Made by a program: the position numbers and the translations under genes
Notes under the pieces: model-generated
Seen by the model: the letters and a program-made list of their open reading frames with translations, nothing else
Databases searched by the model: none
Told to the model about the DNA's origin: nothing
In this document: piece after piece, positions 29,206-39,701 of the stretch
Numbering within the stretch: the first letter of the stretch is position 1
How the letters are laid out: each line of letters starts with the position of its first letter
Assembly: GCA_021199375.1 (NCBI GenBank)
Contig: JAJQIB010000039.1
Location: 32,086-96,085, forward strand
From: Ruminococcus sp.
Lineage (GTDB): Bacteria > Bacillota > Clostridia > Oscillospirales > Ruminococcaceae
Reading direction: 5' to 3'
Length of the DNA stretch: 64,000 bases

Positions 29206-29736
29206 TCAGATATAATTTACGCTAAGTGAAACTGACAGCTCTCTCGGTTGTGCTTCACCACTCTTGCTATAGCCAATTGCAGCAGCGGAAACGGGTCTAA
29301 AGCCTTCTGGAATACCCATTTTTGCACATAGCTCTTCATTTTTAGCCAGAGCCTGTACACCGCCCCAAAGATAGATGTTATCTACTCCTGCATCGGTTGC
29401 GGCAATTAACATGTTTTCAATCACGCAAGCTGCGTTTGCGTACTCAATTCCCGGCGCCATTTGCTCATTCGAAGCCGAAACAAAGATAACGACCGGCGCG
29501 CTATAAAAGAAATCTCTCTCGTCCATTTTCATAACCGCAGCAGTAGTACGATTGATTTCATCGAGAATCTTACGATTAGAGCATACTGTCAAATGAAGCG
29601 ACTCACGCTTATTTGCGCCAATTGGAGCCTGGCAGCCCGCCTTGACGATTGTATCCACGATTTCTTTGGACACTTCCCGATCCGGATCAAAATCTCTCGT
29701 TGACTTTCTTTTTGCGATTGCTTCTGATGTTTGCAT
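29206..29736 (-). CDS. nitroreductase-family protein
   Basis: AIAKRKSTRDFDPDREVSKEIVDTIVKAGCQAPIGANKRESLHL. Confidence 0.9.
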   Translation of the reverse strand: MQTSEAIAKRKSTRDFDPDREVSKEIVDTIVKAGCQAPIGANKRESLHLTVCSNRKILDEINRTTAAVMKMDERDFFYSAPVVIFVSASNEQMAPGIEYANAACVIENMLIAATDAGVDNIYLWGGVQALAKNEELCAKMGIPEGFRPVSAAAIGYSKSGEAQPRELSVSLSVNYI

Positions 29737-29823
29737 AAAAATGCCTCCTTAATGTTATAAAAATATAATTGTTTATGTTACAATAACTCTCATTGAACAA
29801 TTAATGGGAGTTACCGCAAAGAA

Positions 29824-31008
29824 TCACAATGGCAAATCTTTCTTTTGGAATCTTAATGCTCCAATAATGTAGCAAGCAATTGCTATAACTGCAAGCACTA
29901 TTAGCTTAGGAACAAAAGCATAATCAACATCTCCAGAGCCAATAGTTCCCAATGCATTAATGTCAAAAAGACCAACTAAAGAAACGTTATTAAATAGTCC
30001 CAATTCCTCAACGCCCATGCCAACATTCACCATGTCATCTGAGCCAAACATGCCTAACAGTGAGCAAAGGAAAAACCATACGTTTAGACCTCCACCTAGT
30101 GCGAGAGCATATTTGCTAAGGTTGAAAATACAGCTTGCAAGATAACATATGCTAGCCATACCTTCTGCTAGAAGATAGAGACCTCCATAAAGTGCTGCAT
30201 ATTTTGCAACCTCAACCTCACCTATAAATGCATTACATGCAATTAGCTTAACAACAAATGCACATCCAATCATAATAAGCGGAGTAACTATCATGTAAAT
30301 TGCTTGAGTTATTACTACAGCACTTCTTTTTGTTGGCGTTGAGAGTATATATGCCATAGAACCCTTATCAACCTGATCTACAATAAGTGCATTGCCAGCA
30401 AATATGATAAACAGCAATATTGGCAGTAAGCTCATAATTGTAAAATACATTCTACTAAGCATGGCTGATGTATCCATTTCGCTCATATTCTCAACTAAAT
30501 CAGAAGAAACGCCCATCATTTCAAGCATATTACTCATCATAGTTTCAACATCTAAATCATCACCTGAAAAACATCCTTGAACACTTCCAAGAGCGTATAC
30601 ATATTCAAAATTATCTATGTAAGAGTCAATACCTACCTCTGATTGAGAAAGAGTATCTGCTACTTCTGAGAAGCCTTCAGATGTTAAATCAAGTTCATCT
30701 GATTGCTCTGACAGCATTGTAAAAACTGTATCATACTCGGTTTTGTCCTCAGTGCTTGCAAAGTCCTCATAGCTAAGCTCGGTTCCTGACATTTCGTTAT
30801 AGGATGCTATTGCGTATAAGTAACTATAGAAATCAGCCTGAACATCAGTATAATCATTAGAATCAGATGTAGAGCCTATCATATTTCCAGCGTATGTGGT
30901 TACAACCGTCATCAAGCAAAGCACTACTGTGCAAGCTATGCAAAGTACTCTATTTGAAATAATACTTTGCTTCATTAGTGAACCTGAAAAATATCTTGTG
31001 ATCTTCAT
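29824..31008 (-). CDS. ABC-2 type transporter permease
   Basis: Multiple TM segments; downstream of two ABC ATPase genes. Confidence 0.8.
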   Translation of the reverse strand: MKITRYFSGSLMKQSIISNRVLCIACTVVLCLMTVVTTYAGNMIGSTSDSNDYTDVQADFYSYLYAIASYNEMSGTELSYEDFASTEDKTEYDTVFTMLSEQSDELDLTSEGFSEVADTLSQSEVGIDSYIDNFEYVYALGSVQGCFSGDDLDVETMMSNMLEMMGVSSDLVENMSEMDTSAMLSRMYFTIMSLLPILLFIIFAGNALIVDQVDKGSMAYILSTPTKRSAVVITQAIYMIVTPLIMIGCAFVVKLIACNAFIGEVEVAKYAALYGGLYLLAEGMASICYLASCIFNLSKYALALGGGLNVWFFLCSLLGMFGSDDMVNVGMGVEELGLFNNVSLVGLFDINALGTIGSGDVDYAFVPKLIVLAVIAIACYIIGALRFQKKDLPL

Positions 31009-31027
31009 ATTTAATTGTTCCTCCTTA

Positions 31028-31918
31028 TCAGCTTTCTTTTGTTATTATATCCATAAAATATTCTTCGAGATTAGGATGTGATTCTGAAAGAGATATTACA
31101 TTGAGACCTTTTAAAGCTTTAAAAGGCTCATCAACCTCACTTGCTATTGCATTGAATTCTACATTTTTTCCTTGTAATTTTGCTTTAAAAAATCGATTCT
31201 TGAAAGTCTTAGCTGATTCTTCAGTATCAAACTGAATAGAATAGTTTCTTACAGAGCTATGTCTAAAATCTGAGAGATCAAGAACACTTTTGATTTCTCC
31301 ATTATTTATTATTGCAACTCGATCGCAAACCTCTTCGATTTCCTCAAAAATATGACTGGACATAAAAATAGTTCTTCCCTTTGCTTTTTCTTCTCGCACA
31401 AGCTCAAGAAAGGTTTCACGCATAAGAGGATCTAGACCGGTTGTTGGCTCATCTAGGATTAGCACTTCCCTATCTCCCATTAAAGCTGCAACAATTGCCG
31501 TCTTTTGCTTCATTCCTTTACTCATTCGTTTTAAAACTGCAGATGGATCAAGTCCTAAAATATCTATAAGGTGATTCATATATGTAAAATCCTTTACGCC
31601 AAGGCACTCAGCTTGAACCTTAAAAAAATCAGTTCCTGTTTTTAGGTCAGGAAAGAAAATCTCGCCAGGAATATAGCTTACGTTTTTCATAACCTTTGGA
31701 GCATCTATCCAAGGATTAAGTCCGTTTACTTTTACTGAACCACTATCTGCTTTAATAAATCCCATCATATGACGAATAGTTGTGGTTTTGCCTGAACCAT
31801 TGGTGCCTAAATAACCAAAAACCTCACCTTTTTGTATATCTAAGGATATATCAAATACACCACGGCTATTACCATAGTCCTTAGTCAGATGTTCGACAGA
31901 TATAATAGTATTGTTCAT
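31028..31918 (-). CDS. ABC transporter ATP-binding protein
   Basis: GTNGSGKTTT Walker A, MSKGMKQK signature, LILDEPTTGLDP. Confidence 0.95.
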   Translation of the reverse strand: MNNTIISVEHLTKDYGNSRGVFDISLDIQKGEVFGYLGTNGSGKTTTIRHMMGFIKADSGSVKVNGLNPWIDAPKVMKNVSYIPGEIFFPDLKTGTDFFKVQAECLGVKDFTYMNHLIDILGLDPSAVLKRMSKGMKQKTAIVAALMGDREVLILDEPTTGLDPLMRETFLELVREEKAKGRTIFMSSHIFEEIEEVCDRVAIINNGEIKSVLDLSDFRHSSVRNYSIQFDTEESAKTFKNRFFKAKLQGKNVEFNAIASEVDEPFKALKGLNVISLSESHPNLEEYFMDIITKES

Positions 31919-31920
31919 TT

Positions 31921-32831
31921 TTATTTTACCCCCTCGAAATGATGACCTGTATCATAAAATCCCATGAAATAGTCTTCAAGTGTAAAAGGAATCTCAACAA
32001 AATCTGATATTTGAAAGCCATCAAGACTAGATAATAATTCATTTACACGATTTGCAGGGATTTGAATCCTTGCACGTAGCTTCTGTTCGTTTTTGGATGT
32101 AAAGATAAAATCCTTTGATGTAAAAGCTTTATATTCATCTAGGCTTGTAAAGGTTATGCGATATATTCTGTCATGCTTTTGCTTTAAGTCATCTGATTTA
32201 AATTCAGAAACAATTTTACCATCACGGATAATCGCTATGCGGTCACAGGATGCATCAACCTCATGAAAAATGTGTGACGATAAAAATATGGTCTTGCCAC
32301 GCTTTTTTTCTTCCTTTACAAAATCTATAAATGTTTTCTGCATAACGGGATCTAGTCCTGAGGTAGGCTCATCTAAAATTAAAATGTCAGGGTCATGCAT
32401 AAAAGCTGTAACGACTGCAAGCTTACGCTTTACACCTAAGCTCATTTGTTTAATGCTTATGTTTGGGTCAAGCTCGAAACGATCTAGCAGCATGTTTAAA
32501 TAATCATTTTCAACCCTGCCACGCATACGCTCCATCATATGTAAAAAGGCTGTTCCTGAAAGTCCGGATGGCAATGTGACCTCGCCTGGCAAATAGCCTA
32601 CATTATTTTGAAGCTCTGAACTGTTTTCCCAGCTATTTTTATCAAGGATAGAGGTACTTCCCTTTTGCGGCTTAGAAAAGCCCATTAAATGTCTGATTGT
32701 AGTAGTTTTTCCTGCACCGTTAGGTCCTAAAAAGCCATAGCATTCGCCTTGGTTTATTTTTATATTTACATCAAAACCCCACGTCCATGTCCATAGTCTT
32801 TTGTTAAATGTTCTATATCTATTATCGCCAT
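31921..32831 (-). pseudogene. ABC transporter ATP-binding protein with single-base frameshift near the N-terminus
   Basis: MAIIDIEHLTKDYGHGRGV in one frame, FDVNIKINQGECYGFLGPNGAGKTTTIRHLMGF in the -1 frame, break at 32773-32780; ORF track shows only 31921-32685, which lacks Walker A. Confidence 0.8.
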
Positions 32832-32844
32832 TTAATCATCCTCC

Positions 32845-32873
32845 TTGACATTATGCAACAACTGTTGTATAAT
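32845..32873 (+). promoter_or_regulatory. perfect sigmaA consensus promoter for the TetR gene
   Basis: TTGACA-N17-TATAAT containing ACAAC-T-GTTGT at 32858-32868. Confidence 0.85.
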
Positions 32874-32945
32874 TATTATAGCATATCTATTAATCTTTAT
32901 CAACCAACAATTATTTTATATTTGTTGTACAAAAGGAGTTATAAC

Positions 32946-33509
32946 ATGAAAAAGAATCCAGAGATCACAAATGCAACCCGAAACAAACTAATTCAAGCTT
33001 TTTGCAAACTATATAAGGAAAAGCCAATTACCAAAATAACAATAAAGGAAATAACGGATATTGCAGGGTATAATCGTTCTACCTTTTATCAATATTTTGA
33101 AGACATATTTGCACTTCTAGAATATATAGAAGACGAAATGATAGAAACAGGACTCGAAAAGATAAATGAGATAGATCTTGATGCATTAAACTTTAACGAG
33201 CAATTTGTGTTTACTCTTTCTGAGTTTCTTGTAACGCACGATTATTATTCAGTAATTCTGTCAAAAACAGACATACATTCTGATTTTTTTAATAAGCTGA
33301 AATCAAAAGCTATGCCTAATATGATTGAACGATTTAAAATATCCAATGACAATAAGCTGGCAGTACTAGCAATTGAATTTTATCTGACAGGAATACTTAC
33401 TTTACTAAATAAATGGATTGAAAACTACAAAGAAATCCCGATAGAAGAATTGGGCACTCTTCTTCATGGGATATGGTATGATGGATTGTTAAAACAGCTC
33501 AAAGGTTGA
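32946..33509 (+). CDS. TetR-family transcriptional regulator
   Basis: ATG after AAGGAGTTATAAC; KITIKEITDIAGYNRSTFYQYFEDIFALLEYIE helix-turn-helix. Confidence 0.9.
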   Translation: MKKNPEITNATRNKLIQAFCKLYKEKPITKITIKEITDIAGYNRSTFYQYFEDIFALLEYIEDEMIETGLEKINEIDLDALNFNEQFVFTLSEFLVTHDYYSVILSKTDIHSDFFNKLKSKAMPNMIERFKISNDNKLAVLAIEFYLTGILTLLNKWIENYKEIPIEELGTLLHGIWYDGLLKQLKG

Positions 33510-33658
33510 TTATTATTTTGTAAGAACAGAAATTTGTCTTTTTGTTGCTTATGACCTTTGAAAAATCTTGACAATTGATAGAATGTGTTGTATACTATAT
33601 AAGAACAAGAATTTCGAATAATTGTATTATAAAAACGAATGTTGAGGGAATATTTGTT

Positions 33659-34501
33659 ATGAGAATTGCTGCACTTGGCGATATTCATTCCAATCATTTT
33701 GCACTTGAAGCGTGCTTAAAGTGGATTGATGAAAATGATATTGACGGAATAGCTTTTTTGGGCGATTACATTTCTGATTGTCCTTATCCGCAGAAAACTA
33801 TGCATATTTTAAGAAATATAAGTCCTAATTATATGACCTGGTTTGTACGTGGAAACCGTGAGGACTATATGCTTGAACACAAGCGAAACATTACTGAGAA
33901 TTGGTCCTACGGCTCGCAAACTGGTTCGCTTCTTTATACATATAATGAACTTTTGGGAAGTGATTTGCGTTTTTTTGAGGACATGCCTATTGGAATGGAG
34001 GTTAAGATTGACGGGTATCCACCATTTTCAATTTGTCATGCGTCAATGCAAAGCAGTAGTGAGCTTTTTACTGACGAAAGTGAGATTATTGAGCATGTGC
34101 TTGATGAGATGACAACGTCGATGCTTTTGTACGGTCACTGTCACAAACAGTATATCCATACCAGAAGAACAAAAACCATAGTAAATACAGGCGTGGTGGG
34201 AATATCCGCAAATGGGCAGACGAATGCACAGCTTGCGGTGATAGAATCGGATGGTGGAGATTGGACGCCTACGCTTATAAATGTACCGTATGACCGCAAT
34301 AAAGTGATTGACGAATTTAGTGAAAGCGGGCTTTTAGATAAGGCTAATGTTTGGAGTAGATCTATTATTGCCAATTTAAAAAGTGGACGTCATTATAATA
34401 ACGAGTGCGTTAAGCTTGTCGAAAAAATAGCAAAAGAGCGTGAGCTTGATTTTAATGATGAAAGCATTTGGCAGGAAGCAGCAAATATACTCGGTATTTA
34501 G
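33659..34501 (+). CDS. metallophosphoesterase
   Basis: ALGDIHSNHFALEA, GDYISD, RGNRED, YGHCHK, VNTGVVG. Confidence 0.9.
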   Translation: MRIAALGDIHSNHFALEACLKWIDENDIDGIAFLGDYISDCPYPQKTMHILRNISPNYMTWFVRGNREDYMLEHKRNITENWSYGSQTGSLLYTYNELLGSDLRFFEDMPIGMEVKIDGYPPFSICHASMQSSSELFTDESEIIEHVLDEMTTSMLLYGHCHKQYIHTRRTKTIVNTGVVGISANGQTNAQLAVIESDGGDWTPTLINVPYDRNKVIDEFSESGLLDKANVWSRSIIANLKSGRHYNNECVKLVEKIAKERELDFNDESIWQEAANILGI

Positions 34502-34519
34502 GTTACAGAAGGTGAGAGA

Positions 34520-35596
34520 ATGAGCGAAAAGGAAAAGGTGCTAGTGGCAATGAGCGGCGGAGTGGATAGCTCAGTGGCTGTTAAGCTTCTTTTAGATATG
34601 GAATATGAATGTGCGGGTGCCACAATGCGGCTTTACTCTAACGAAGACATAGGAATTAGCAAATCTAAGACCTGTTGCTCACTTGATGACGTTGAAGATG
34701 CAAGATTTGTTGCTTTCAAGCTTGGAGTGGACTTTCATGTATTTAACTTTTCAACAGATTTTAACGAACAAGTGATAAATCATTTTGTAAATACATATCT
34801 TAATGGAGGAACTCCAAATCCTTGTATTGAATGTAATAAGAAACTGAAGTTTGGAAAATTTTTCGAACGAGCCAAGCTACTTGGATTCGACTACATTGCT
34901 ACGGGACATTATGTAAGACGTGAATTTGACAAAGAAAGTGGCAGATGGCAGCTTCTGCGGTCTCCTGATAGAGCTAAAGATCAAAGCTATGTGCTATATG
35001 GCATGACACAGGAGCAGCTCGCACATACGCTTTTTCCAATAGGAGAAATGAGCAAGGACGATATACGAGAAATAGCACAAAAGAATTCACTTGTAAATGC
35101 GAGCAAGCCCGATAGTCAGGATATATGCTTTATCCCAGACGGTGACTATGCAGACTTTATAGAAAAGCATGCCGGCATGCAACCAGAAGGTGATATAGTA
35201 TTAGATGATGGAAGTCTATTAGGAACTCATAAGGGACTTATACACTACACTATCGGTCAACGCAGAGGGATCGGAGTGTCATACAGTGAGCCTTTATTTG
35301 TTATTGATAAGGATTTAATAAAAAACAGGCTTATTTTAGGCACATCAGATAAGCTTTTTAGAAAAACGCTTGAAGCTGAGGATGTCAATTTCATAATGTA
35401 TGACCATCTTGATAAACCGCTTAGATGTACAGCACAGACTAGATATCATCAAATTGATAAGCCCTGCACTGTATATCCTATGGAAAATGGAAAAGTGCGT
35501 GTAGAATTTGACGAGCCTCACAAAGCAATTTGTAAAGGACAGGCAGTAGTTTTTTATAATGGCGAATATGTAGTTGGTGGAGGAACAATTCTTTAG
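34520..35596 (+). CDS. mnmA: tRNA-specific 2-thiouridylase
   Basis: AMSGGVDSSVAVKLL, PNPCIECNKKLKFG, SQDICFIPDGDY. Confidence 0.97.
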   Translation: MSEKEKVLVAMSGGVDSSVAVKLLLDMEYECAGATMRLYSNEDIGISKSKTCCSLDDVEDARFVAFKLGVDFHVFNFSTDFNEQVINHFVNTYLNGGTPNPCIECNKKLKFGKFFERAKLLGFDYIATGHYVRREFDKESGRWQLLRSPDRAKDQSYVLYGMTQEQLAHTLFPIGEMSKDDIREIAQKNSLVNASKPDSQDICFIPDGDYADFIEKHAGMQPEGDIVLDDGSLLGTHKGLIHYTIGQRRGIGVSYSEPLFVIDKDLIKNRLILGTSDKLFRKTLEAEDVNFIMYDHLDKPLRCTAQTRYHQIDKPCTVYPMENGKVRVEFDEPHKAICKGQAVVFYNGEYVVGGGTIL

Positions 35597-35773
35597 ATAT
35601 TATGAATCATATAATTCAAATATTGAAAATCAACAAAACCAAGTGCAATCTGAGACTGGTTTTGTGAAAGATGCACAAATTTGCTTATGAATTTTTATCA
35701 ATTAAAGACTTGAATTGAAACGGAAAATGTGTTATAATTATATTTAGAATATACGAATTGGAGGTTTTATCCT

Positions 35774-36403
35774 ATGGAAGGCAGAGCACAAACTATTGAA
35801 TCACGAAAGAACAAAAAGATAAAAATAAGCATAATACCAGGACATTTTGCGACAAATCACTCACATATAAACTATTATGTTGATATGACCGGAATTAAAA
35901 CCAGTCACAAAATGGCTAAGGCAGCAGCTGAACAGCTTGCCAACACCTATTCTTCTACTCACATTGATACTATCATTTGTCTTGAAGGAACTGAAATATT
36001 GGGTGCTTTTTTAGCGGAAAGCTTAGCATCTGGCGGAATAAATGTCGGTGAGGATATTTCGGTAATAACTCCTGAGCTAAACTCAAATAATCAGATGATT
36101 TTTAGAGATAACGTTCAAAAAAATATCTGGGGAAAACGAGTTTTACTTCTTATTTCTTCGGTTTCAACGGGTAAAACTATAAACCGTGCAATTGAATGCT
36201 TAAAGTATTATAGCGGTGAGCTTGTTGCAATCGGTTCTATCTTTTCAGCAATTACTGATTCTAATGGAATTGAGGTTCATGCTATCTTTTCGAGAGATGA
36301 CATTGCAGGATATCAAACCTTTGTTCCAAGCAAGTGCCCGATGTGTCAGCTAGGACAAAAGGTTGACGCACTTGTAAATAGCTTTGGCTATTCTAAAATA
36401 TAG
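35774..36403 (+). CDS. phosphoribosyltransferase-like protein
   Basis: VLLLISSVSTGKTINRAIECLKYYSGELVAIGSIFSA resembles a PRPP-binding region. Confidence 0.65.
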   Translation: MEGRAQTIESRKNKKIKISIIPGHFATNHSHINYYVDMTGIKTSHKMAKAAAEQLANTYSSTHIDTIICLEGTEILGAFLAESLASGGINVGEDISVITPELNSNNQMIFRDNVQKNIWGKRVLLLISSVSTGKTINRAIECLKYYSGELVAIGSIFSAITDSNGIEVHAIFSRDDIAGYQTFVPSKCPMCQLGQKVDALVNSFGYSKI

Positions 36404-36440
36404 TTAGATCACCTTTTTTTAAAAATACCTCAACACTGCA

Positions 36441-36479
36441 AGCCCCTAATCTAAATCTAGATTAGGGGCTGCTCTTTTT
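36441..36479 (+). terminator. strong terminator
   Basis: AGCCCCTAATCTA-AATC-TAGATTAGGGGCT then TTTTT. Confidence 0.9.
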
Positions 36480-36501
36480 AATCAAATACAACAGTGAACA
36501 A

Positions 36502-36759
36502 TTATTTTTTGAAAAGACTGCGTCGTTTCTTTTCGTAGGGCTCAACCCTGAGATCTAAAACCTTATAACCTTTTTCCTTTACTGCATTTTTAATACTTGT
36601 AACATCTGGTGTGCTATCAAGTATAATCTCAGCAGTGCCTGAGGTGTGAGACGCTGTAACCTTTGCTTTTGAGTCACATACCTTGCGAATGGCATCACAA
36701 ACATGAGCCTCGCACATTCCACACATCATTCCGTCAATAGTAAGTGTAACCTTATTCAT
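36502..36759 (-). CDS. heavy-metal-associated domain protein, copper chaperone-like
   Basis: TIDGMMCGMCEAHV MxCxxC metal motif. Confidence 0.85.
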   Translation of the reverse strand: MNKVTLTIDGMMCGMCEAHVCDAIRKVCDSKAKVTASHTSGTAEIILDSTPDVTSIKNAVKEKGYKVLDLRVEPYEKKRRSLFKK

Positions 36760-36780
36760 AGTAAATACCTCCTGTTAATT

Positions 36781-39318
36781 TTATCTATTGATTGATTTGA
36801 CTTTGTATCCTTGCTTAGTAATAGCATTCTTTATCACTTTGTCTGAAACCTCTTTACTTAGAGTAATCTCTGCTGTCCCCTTTTCATGATTTGCAACAGC
36901 ACTATCAATTTCATCAAGCTCTTCTAGTGCTTTTTTTACTGCATTTTCGCAATGTGAACACATCATTCCTTCAATATTAACTAAAACATCAAAGCGATTA
37001 ATGGGTTCATTTTCAAGATTATTTAGTTTTGGTAAAGCAATTTCTTTTTTTACAGGCTTATCATGCTTATTGTCTTTAATTTTAAATAGATTTAATCGTA
37101 ATGCATTTGATACTACACAAAATGAGGAAAGACTCATTGCTGCAGCTCCAAACATTGGATTTAGCTTCCAGCCGAAAAGTGGGATAAATGCTCCTGCTGC
37201 AAGTGGAATACCAATGCAGTTATAGAAGAAAGCCCAGAATAGATTTTCATGTATATTTTTTAGGGTCGCGCGACTTAAACGTACTGCCGACACGACATCT
37301 GACAATTGACTTTTCATTAAAACAATATCAGCAGCATCAATTGCAACATCAGCGCCTGCTCCTATTGCAAGACCTATATCAGCCCGTGTTAGCGCCGGTG
37401 CATCATTTATTCCATCCCCAACCATTGCAACCTTTCCAAATTCCTTTAATTTGCGAATAACAGCTTCTTTACCGTCCGGAAGAACACCGGCAACAACCTC
37501 ATCAACTCCGACCTGCTTGCCAATAGCATTAGCTGTTTTAACATTGTCACCTGTAAGCATAACAACCTTGATTCCCATGTTTTGAAGCTGATGTATAGCA
37601 TCGGGACTATCTTTCTTTATAGTATCAGCTACAGCTATTATACCGACAAGCTGTCCATCCTTTGTAAACAAAAGCGGTGTTTTGCCACTTTCAGCAAGCT
37701 CCTCAGCTTTGCTTTTGAGCGAAGAAGGAATAATTACCTTTTCACTGATAAATTTCATGCTGCCGCCCAAAATCTCGACATCATCTAATACTGCACTAAG
37801 CCCGTTACCTGGGAGCGCCTTAAAATCAGATACTGACTTGATTTCCCTGCCCTCCTGTTCAGCTTTTGACATTATAGCTTTTGCTAAAGGGTGTTCACTT
37901 TTAATTTCAAGTGCATAAGCTATATCCAAAAGCTCACTATCTTTATAGCCTTCAGCAGGAATTATATCGGTAATCTTGGGTGAGCCTTCAGTTATTGTTC
38001 CAGTTTTGTCCAATACTACAATTTGCACTTTGCCAGCTTCCTCAAGTGAAACAGCAGTTTTAAATAAGATGCCATTTTTAGCTCCCAATCCATTTCCGAC
38101 CATAATTGCTACAGGAGTTGCAAGTCCTAAAGCACATGGACAAGATATTACGAGAACTGAAATTCCTCTTGCAAGTGCGAAGGCAAATGTTTGACCACAA
38201 AGGAGCCATATAGCTGTTGTTATTATAGCGATTATAATTACAGTAGGGACAAATATTCCTGACACCTTGTCGGCAATTTTAGCTATAGGAGCTTTAGTTG
38301 CCGCTGCATCACTCACCATTTTTATTATTTGAGAGAGAGAAGTATCCTCACCTACTCTTGTAGCCTTGCATTTTATATATCCCGATTGATTTATTGTAGC
38401 TGCACAAACAGTATCTCCTACTGTTTTATCAACGGGAATGCTCTCGCCAGTAAGTGCCGTTTCATCAATAGCACTAGATCCTTCAGTAACAATACCATCA
38501 ACAGGTATATTTTCTCCAGGACGAACAACAAAAATATCGTCTTTAAGTACCTTATCAATTGGAACGGTTAGCTCTTCTCCATTTTTTAAAATAACCGCCT
38601 GTTTGGGAGCTAGCTTCATAAGTCCTTTTAGTGCATCAGTAGTTTTTCCCTTAGACCTTGCTTCAAGCATTTTACCAACTGTGATTAATGTTAAAATCAT
38701 AGCAGCTGATTCAAAATAAAACTCATCCATATAGGTCATGACTAATTCATCATTACCTTTAACTACAGCATCTGTCATCATAAATAGAGCATAAACACTC
38801 CACGCATATGATGCAAAGGAACCCATTGCAACAAGTGTATCCATGTTTGGTGAACGATGTAGGAGTCCTTTGGTGCCACTAATAAAAAACTTTTGATTTA
38901 TTATCATTACAATAGTAGCTAGTAACAGCTGTACTAATCCCATTGCTACATGATTTCCTTCAAACCAGCTTGGTAAAGGCCAATTCCACATCATATGACC
39001 CATTGAAAAATACATAAGTATTACTAAAAAACCAACAGATGCTATAAGTCTTTTCTTAAGAATAGGTGTTTCATGATCTTTTAATGCTTCTTCATCTGAA
39101 GATGATGCTGAATTTGTATTGCCTTTTAATTGTGCTCCGTAACCGGCTGCAGTAACAGCAGATATTATCTCCTTAGATGATGCTGTGCCTTCAACACCCA
39201 TAGAATTTGTAAGTAGACTTACTGAACATGAGGTTACACCATTTACTTGGCTTACAGCTTTTTCAACTCTTGCAGAACAAGCTGCACAGCTCATTCCTGT
39301 TACAGTGTACTGTTCCAA
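36781..39318 (-). CDS. copA: copper-translocating P-type ATPase with N- and C-terminal HMA domains
   Basis: [46 protein letters not shown]-terminal [13 protein letters not shown]. Confidence 0.95.
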   Translation of the reverse strand: MEQYTVTGMSCAACSARVEKAVSQVNGVTSCSVSLLTNSMGVEGTASSKEIISAVTAAGYGAQLKGNTNSASSSDEEALKDHETPILKKRLIASVGFLVILMYFSMGHMMWNWPLPSWFEGNHVAMGLVQLLLATIVMIINQKFFISGTKGLLHRSPNMDTLVAMGSFASYAWSVYALFMMTDAVVKGNDELVMTYMDEFYFESAAMILTLITVGKMLEARSKGKTTDALKGLMKLAPKQAVILKNGEELTVPIDKVLKDDIFVVRPGENIPVDGIVTEGSSAIDETALTGESIPVDKTVGDTVCAATINQSGYIKCKATRVGEDTSLSQIIKMVSDAAATKAPIAKIADKVSGIFVPTVIIIAIITTAIWLLCGQTFAFALARGISVLVISCPCALGLATPVAIMVGNGLGAKNGILFKTAVSLEEAGKVQIVVLDKTGTITEGSPKITDIIPAEGYKDSELLDIAYALEIKSEHPLAKAIMSKAEQEGREIKSVSDFKALPGNGLSAVLDDVEILGGSMKFISEKVIIPSSLKSKAEELAESGKTPLLFTKDGQLVGIIAVADTIKKDSPDAIHQLQNMGIKVVMLTGDNVKTANAIGKQVGVDEVVAGVLPDGKEAVIRKLKEFGKVAMVGDGINDAPALTRADIGLAIGAGADVAIDAADIVLMKSQLSDVVSAVRLSRATLKNIHENLFWAFFYNCIGIPLAAGAFIPLFGWKLNPMFGAAAMSLSSFCVVSNALRLNLFKIKDNKHDKPVKKEIALPKLNNLENEPINRFDVLVNIEGMMCSHCENAVKKALEELDEIDSAVANHEKGTAEITLSKEVSDKVIKNAITKQGYKVKSINR

Positions 39319-39336
39319 AACATAAACCTCCCAATA

Positions 39337-39666
39337 TTACTTCATTAGCTTTTGTAAGGTATTGACAAGATCGTCTATGACTTCATCCTTACCATCTCTA
39401 ATATCATCAGCTACACAGGTTCTGATGTGATTTGCAAGCAGTTCTTTATTAAAGGAATTAAGAGCTGCTCCGGCAGCAGATGATTGAATGAGTATATCTG
39501 TGCAATACGCATTATTTTCAACCATACGCTTTATTCCTCGGATTTGACCTTCTATACGGTTAAGTCGATTAATAAGCTTTTGATATTCCTCGGTTGAGCG
39601 TTCTTTAGTTTTTTTGCTTAAGCAACAGCATTCACATTCACTTGTATTTTTATCTTTATCTTCCAT
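39337..39666 (-). CDS. csoR: CsoR-family (DUF156) copper-sensing repressor with Cys-rich N-terminus
   Basis: LINRLNRIEGQIRGIKRMVENNAYCTDILIQSSA, NHIRTCV. Confidence 0.9.
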   Translation of the reverse strand: MEDKDKNTSECECCCLSKKTKERSTEEYQKLINRLNRIEGQIRGIKRMVENNAYCTDILIQSSAAGAALNSFNKELLANHIRTCVADDIRDGKDEVIDDLVNTLQKLMK

Positions 39667-39701
39667 GTTATAGTTCTCCTTTGCCTTAATTTTTATACTT
39701 A

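Noticed and set aside
29785-29812. Inverted repeat AACTCTCATT...AATGGGAGTT upstream of the nitroreductase gene's downstream neighbour
   Set aside because: Probably a simple intergenic hairpin; nothing further supports an operator role.
32773-32780. Programmed -1 ribosomal frameshifting at GGGGTTTT
   Set aside because: The zero-frame codons (GGG GTT TTG) do not form a canonical X-XXY-YYZ slippery heptamer, and the paralog has no such site; a simple indel is more likely.
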